Shown here: piece after piece, positions 60,737-64,000 of the stretch
How the letters are laid out: the number at the start of each line of letters is the position of its first letter
Position numbering within the stretch: the stretch's first letter is position 1
Assembly (NCBI RefSeq): GCF_031082405.1
Contig: NZ_JAVHJU010000076.1
Span: 248,001 to 312,000 of the forward strand
Origin: Amycolatopsis sp. A133
GTDB taxonomy: Bacteria; Actinomycetota; Actinomycetes; Mycobacteriales; Pseudonocardiaceae
Reading direction: 5' to 3'
DNA: 64,000 nucleotides
Translations under genes and position numbers: made by a program
Notes under the pieces: generated by a model
Told to the model about the DNA's origin: nothing
The model's database searches: none
The model's input: only the letters and a program-made list of their open reading frames with translations

Positions 60737-61501
60737 TCACGATCCCGGCCGCGCACCGCGATCCTGCGGGCGGTCCTGCCGGATCAGCACGAGTGCGGGG
60801 TCGAGTTCCCGCGCCGCGAGCGCTCGGGCGACTTCGCCGAGCATGAGGCTGTTGCTGCGGGCGTAGCCGCGCAACACGGCGAAGGCGTCGTCCATGCTGA
60901 GCCGGCCGGTCACCGCGAGGACACCCTTCGCCTGCTCGATCGTCACCCGGCTGTTCAGGGCCGTCTGCAGCTGCTCGGACATCGTCTCCCCGTGGCGGAT
61001 CGCCCGCTCCTGGAGGATGCCGATCGTCGCCGTGTCGGCCAGCCCCTGCGCCAGGTGGACGTCGTCGGGGCGGAGCTCACCGGACCGGGTGCCGAACAGG
61101 TTGAGCGCGCCGATGATCTGCTTGCGCAACCGCATCGGCAGCGCGTGCACCGACGCGAACCCCTGCCGGGACGCCTCCGCCGCGAACCGCGGCCACCGCG
61201 GGGCGTCCGCGGTGACGTCCGCGACCAGGACCGGGGCCCGGGTCGCGAAGCACTCCACGCACGGGCCTTCGTCGATGCCGAGCTGGAAGAGTTCCAGCAG
61301 GCGGGCCTGCTCGCTGGAGGACGCGAGCACCTGCAGGCTCCCCCGCTCGTCGGCCAGCGTCAGGCCGGCCGCGGCGACGTCGAGCAGCTCCACGCAGCGC
61401 AGCACCAGCGTGTGCAGGAGGTCGGCGACGTCGTAGTCGTCGACGAGGGTGTCGGCCAGCGCGACGAACGTCCGGGTCACCTGTTGTTCACGGTCGGCCA
61501 T
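60737..61501 (-). CDS. GAF and ANTAR domain regulator
   Basis: 254 aa. The N-terminal GAF domain has LDVAAAGLTLADERGSLQVL, GIDEGPCVECFATRAPVLVA and LPMRLRKQIIGALNLFG. The C-terminal ANTAR domain is LQTALNSRVTIEQAKGVLAV then LSMDDAFAVLRGYARSNSLM. ANTAR proteins bind dual RNA hairpins and prevent termination; GAF senses a ligand or partner. The ATG at 61501 has AGGAG at 9 nt. A second GAF-ANTAR gene lies 45 bp upstream, same direction. Confidence 0.92.
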   Translation of the reverse strand: MADREQQVTRTFVALADTLVDDYDVADLLHTLVLRCVELLDVAAAGLTLADERGSLQVLASSSEQARLLELFQLGIDEGPCVECFATRAPVLVADVTADAPRWPRFAAEASRQGFASVHALPMRLRKQIIGALNLFGTRSGELRPDDVHLAQGLADTATIGILQERAIRHGETMSEQLQTALNSRVTIEQAKGVLAVTGRLSMDDAFAVLRGYARSNSLMLGEVARALAARELDPALVLIRQDRPQDRGARPGS

Positions 61502-61546
61502 CGCCACCATCTCCTGGTTGCTCGTCGGAAGTCTTCATGGTGGTCC

Positions 61547-62269
61547 TCACCAGGCCCCCCGGTCCAATTCGAGCCGGCCGGCGACGAGGTCGGCGGCGAC
61601 GTCCCGCAACGCGCGGTCGTGCCCGAAGGCGTACGCGCGCAGCCGGGCCAGCGCCTCCGCCGCCGGCACGTCCAGGTGCGCGATCAGCATCCCGGTGGCC
61701 TGGTGCACCACGCGGTGCCGCATCCCGGCCCCCTCCATCCACCGCCCGTCCCCGTCGAGCCACCGGTCTCCGCCGAGCAGCCCGGACAGGGCCAGCGCGG
61801 CGATGTCCGCCACCTGCAGGGCGATCGCCAGCTCGTCGCCGGCGAGGGAGCCCGGGGTCGCCCGGTAGGTGTCCAGGGTCGCCACCCGCACCACCCCGAT
61901 CTGCAGCGGGAAGGTGAACAACGCCGCCACCGGGTACTCGGCGGCTTGCGCCGCGAACACCGGCCAAGCGGTGGTGAGCCTGGCGCCGAGATCGGCGACC
62001 AGGACCGGACCGCCGTGGGCGAAAGCCTCGAAGCACGGTCCTTCCCCGAGGGCGAACTGCAGTTCGGCCAGCGCCGCGCTCACCGCGTCACTGGTGTAGA
62101 CGGCTTCCCGGTGTCCGGCGTCGGCCATCACCGACACCGCGGCGCCGTCGACCGGGAGCAACCGCACGCACGCACGGCACACCCGGCCGACCACGTCGAC
62201 CCCGCTGCCGGACGGACCGCCGGCGAGCTCGGCCAGCACGCTCTCCCGCAGTACCTCGATCTCAGCCAC
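61547..62269 (-). CDS. GAF and ANTAR domain regulator (second copy)
   Basis: 240 aa from a GTG. The GAF domain has LPVDGAAVSVMADAGHREAV, FALGEGPCFEAFAHGGPVLV and LFTFPLQIGVVRVATLDTYR; the ANTAR domain is HRVVHQATGMLIAHLDVPAA then LARLRAYAFGHDRALRDVA. It differs from its neighbour in the GAF pocket and may form a heterodimer with it (inference). No dual-hairpin RNA target was identified in the window. Confidence 0.9.
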   Translation of the reverse strand: MAEIEVLRESVLAELAGGPSGSGVDVVGRVCRACVRLLPVDGAAVSVMADAGHREAVYTSDAVSAALAELQFALGEGPCFEAFAHGGPVLVADLGARLTTAWPVFAAQAAEYPVAALFTFPLQIGVVRVATLDTYRATPGSLAGDELAIALQVADIAALALSGLLGGDRWLDGDGRWMEGAGMRHRVVHQATGMLIAHLDVPAAEALARLRAYAFGHDRALRDVAADLVAGRLELDRGAW

Positions 62270-62438
62270 CGGCCACCCGCCCCTGCATCCTGGTCTCCTC
62301 CGAGCCGGTGCCCTCACAGCACACCGGCTCGGGAACAGCAGGTCCGGATCAGCTCCGCCACGGCGGGTGCGTTTCCCGCACCCTACCGCGCGAGGTCGTC
62401 ACGTGCGGTTCCGTTCACCGCGCCGCGGCGGGGCTACC

Positions 62439-62483
62439 ATGGAGAGTCCGGCCGCACAGCCGACACCGGCGGAGAACCGATGA
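62439..62483 (+). CDS. Tiny ORF 1 of an overlapping chain (14 aa)
   Basis: ATG at 62439 to TGA at 62481-62483; it reads MESPAAQPTPAENR. Its stop overlaps the next ATG (ATGA). The upstream GCGGGG is a weak ribosome site, so it may be translated leaderless or serve as a leader. Confidence 0.35.
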   Translation: MESPAAQPTPAENR

Positions 62484-62536
62484 CCACTGAGACGTCGCGA
62501 CACTTCAGCTGTCCCTGCCCGTACCCGCGCCGATGA
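62480..62536 (+). CDS. Tiny ORF 2 of an overlapping chain (18 aa, CPCP motif)
   Basis: It reads MTTETSRHFSCPCPYPRR. GGAG lies 5 nt before the ATG, a good ribosome site. The two Cys near the C-terminus recall leader peptides that sense cysteine supply. Its stop overlaps the ATG of the following 67-aa gene (ATGA). Confidence 0.45.
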   Translation: MTTETSRHFSCPCPYPRR

Positions 62537-62736
62537 GGCGCGCCACGCCACGACCGGTCGAAGAGACCGGGTTCGACCTCACCCGCGACCAGCGCTACCA
62601 CGGTGCCCGCGTGGTGGCCTCGGCGGCGATCGACGCGGACGACTGCGCGTTGCTGCTCGCCGTTCTCGGGCTCGAACCCGCCGACGGCATCACGGATCCG
62701 CCTCCACCCGCCCCTCCCGGACACCCAGTCGGGTGA
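62533..62736 (+). CDS. Small conserved-looking protein (67 aa)
   Basis: It has a basic N-terminus, then ARVVASAAIDADDCALLLAV and LGLEPADGIT, then a Pro-rich tail. The core looks like a small helical domain found in other actinomycetes (impression only). It begins at an ATG overlapping tiny ORF 2, so translation is probably coupled. The function is unknown. Confidence 0.6.
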   Translation: MRRATPRPVEETGFDLTRDQRYHGARVVASAAIDADDCALLLAVLGLEPADGITDPPPPAPPGHPVG

Positions 62737-62774
62737 GCACCGCGGGGCCGGAGAGTCCGAAGTAGACGGATGGC

Positions 62775-64000
62775 CTACGGCAGGGCGGGCAGCAGGGCGT
62801 CGAGGGTGATCGGCAGTTCCCGCACCCGCACCCCGGTCGCGTGGTACACCGCGTTCGCGACCGCCGCCGCGGTGCCGACGATGCCGATCTCGCCGATGCC
62901 CTTGGTGCCCATGGGGTTGACGTGCGGGTCGTGCTCGTCGAGCCAGTCCGCGCGCAGGTCGCCCACGTCGGCGTTGGTGGCGATGTGGTACTCGGCCAGG
63001 TCGTGGTTGACCACGTGCCCGGTGCGGGGGTCCATGACGCTGCCCTCGAACAACGCCATCGACAGCCCCATCGTCATCCCGCCGAGGAACTGGGAGCGGG
63101 CGGTCACCGGGTTGACGATCCGGCCGGCCGCGAACGTTCCGTACAGCCGCGGGACGCGGATCTCGCCGGTGTCGGCGTCGACCCGCACCTCGGCGAACTG
63201 CGCGCCGAACGCGTACATCGAATAGTGCTCCTCGGCCGGGTTTTCCGGCGTGTCCGCGCTCGCTTCGGCGCCTTCGGCCGGATCGGTGCCGAACTTGTCG
63301 CGGAACGCCTGCGCGGCCGCGATCACCGCCGTTCCCCACGAGGCGGTGCCGGACGAGCCACCGGCCACGGTCGCGTTCGGGTAGCCGGTGTCGCCGATGC
63401 GGGCCTCGACGTCCGGCGCGGGCACGCCGAGCGCGTCGGCGGCGATCTGCGGCAGGATCGTCCAGGCCCCGGTGCCGAGGTCGGCGGCGCCGATCTCCAC
63501 GACGTACCGGCCGTCTTCGAACCGGATCAGCGCCGTGGACCCGGGTGACCGCTGCGCCGGGTACACCGACGCGGCGACCCCGGTTCCGGTGAGCCACCGG
63601 CCGTCCCGGCGGACGCCGGGCCGCGGGTCCCGCTCCGCCCAGCCGAAGCGCTCGGCCCCGGTGCGCAGGCAGGCGATCAGGTTGCGGCTGGAGAACGGCT
63701 TCCCGTTCTCGGGATCGCGATCCGGCTCGTTGCGCACCCGCAGCTCGATCGGGTCGATTCCGAGCGCCACGGCGAGCTCGTCCATCGCGACCTCGGGGCC
63801 GAACATCCCCGGGCACTCCCCCGGTGCCCGCATCCACGACGGCACCGGCACGTCCAGCGCGGCGAGCCGGTGGCTGGTGGCCCGGTTCGGCACCGCGTAC
63901 ATCATCCGCGCGGGCACCGCGGTCTGCTCGGCGTACTCCTTGATCCGCGACGTCTGCTCGACGACGTCGACCCGCAGCGCGCGCAGCCGCCCGTCGCGGT
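62775..64000 (-). CDS. Xanthine dehydrogenase-family molybdopterin-binding subunit (5' end missing)
   Basis: About 408 visible codons to the stop at 62775. It has the C-terminal part of the molybdenum-hydroxylase large subunit: SWMRAPGECPGMFGPEVAMD, ELAVALGIDPIELRVRN, YVVEIGAADLGTGAWTILPQ, GSSGTASWGTAV, and the final GIGEIGIVGTAAAVANAVYH carrying the catalytic Glu of the GxGE motif. The enzyme hydroxylates aromatic or aldehyde substrates using water and passes electrons to 2Fe-2S and FAD subunits. Those partner genes should lie beyond the window. The substrate is unknown. Confidence 0.92.
   Translation of the reverse strand, partial: RDGRLRALRVDVVEQTSRIKEYAEQTAVPARMMYAVPNRATSHRLAALDVPVPSWMRAPGECPGMFGPEVAMDELAVALGIDPIELRVRNEPDRDPENGKPFSSRNLIACLRTGAERFGWAERDPRPGVRRDGRWLTGTGVAASVYPAQRSPGSTALIRFEDGRYVVEIGAADLGTGAWTILPQIAADALGVPAPDVEARIGDTGYPNATVAGGSSGTASWGTAVIAAAQAFRDKFGTDPAEGAEASADTPENPAEEHYSMYAFGAQFAEVRVDADTGEIRVPRLYGTFAAGRIVNPVTARSQFLGGMTMGLSMALFEGSVMDPRTGHVVNHDLAEYHIATNADVGDLRADWLDEHDPHVNPMGTKGIGEIGIVGTAAAVANAVYHATGVRVRELPITLDALLPALP

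Noticed and set aside
59836..60846. Several plus-strand frames in the 1-kb gap
   Set aside because: All are Arg/Gly/Pro-rich with no ribosome sites or domains, and overlap more convincing minus-strand fragments.
1..64000. CRISPR arrays, tRNA or rRNA genes, insertion sequences and prophage genes
   Set aside because: Looked for regular spaced repeats, cloverleaf-like sequences, transposase motifs and terminal repeats; none was seen.

Overview
The window is a high-GC actinomycete chromosome segment, most likely from the Pseudonocardiaceae and possibly Amycolatopsis (inference). The base composition is very GC-rich, GTG starts and ATGA/GTGA stop-start overlaps are frequent, and the content is typical of filamentous actinomycetes: a mycosin protease, a conservon, SARP and LuxR regulators, GAF-ANTAR regulators and an LAxTG sortase substrate. 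No rRNA, tRNA, CRISPR array, intact transposase or phage gene was seen.

Region 1 (1-13.7 kb) is a type VII secretion-associated locus without the core Ecc channel genes. A minus-strand run encodes a beta-helix/AAA+ ATPase, a large protein with an ADP-ribosyltransferase-like C-terminus, a mycosin, a YbaB protein, a WXG100-like protein and the start of a CpnT-like substrate cut by the window edge. A second minus-strand pair (13719 to 10973) holds a paralogue of the large protein and a T7SS-associated protein. A LuxR-type ATPase regulator lies between the two runs on the plus strand.

Region 2 (13.9-26.4 kb) starts with a second large LuxR ATPase and two LuxR regulators. It continues with ten closely packed minus-strand genes (26441 to 18492): a DUF4142 lipoprotein, a membrane haem/ferredoxin fusion, a ferredoxin reductase, a small membrane protein, a reordered conservon (DUF742, histidine kinase, roadblock, GTPase), a thioredoxin and a peroxiredoxin. 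This looks like a redox-coupled conservon and is the most interesting system in the window.

Region 3 (26.7-43.2 kb) is dominated by large regulators: a LuxR-TPR protein, two overlapping SARP-ATPases, a third orphan LuxR regulator and an AfsR-like SARP-NB-ARC-TPR protein. Unknown small proteins, an alcohol dehydrogenase and a DUF6879 protein sit among them.

Region 4 (43.3-51.0 kb) is a mixed housekeeping and detoxification stretch: a small membrane protein behind 11-bp direct repeats, two SDRs, a LysR regulator, a frameshifted MerR regulator facing an NTF2-like gene across a perfect operator, an FAD oxidoreductase, and a MarR/methyltransferase divergent pair with a double operator.

Region 5 (51.0-58.4 kb) is a five-gene 'anchored repeat' metal ABC transporter, diverging from two small secreted proteins of the same choice-of-anchor M family across an AT-rich, Zur-like palindrome.

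Region 6 (58.4-64 kb) has a TPR protein coupled to a small membrane protein, about 1 kb of decayed sequence with two frameshifted paralogues, two GAF-ANTAR regulators, a chain of three overlapping tiny ORFs, and the 3' part of a xanthine dehydrogenase-type molybdoenzyme gene.
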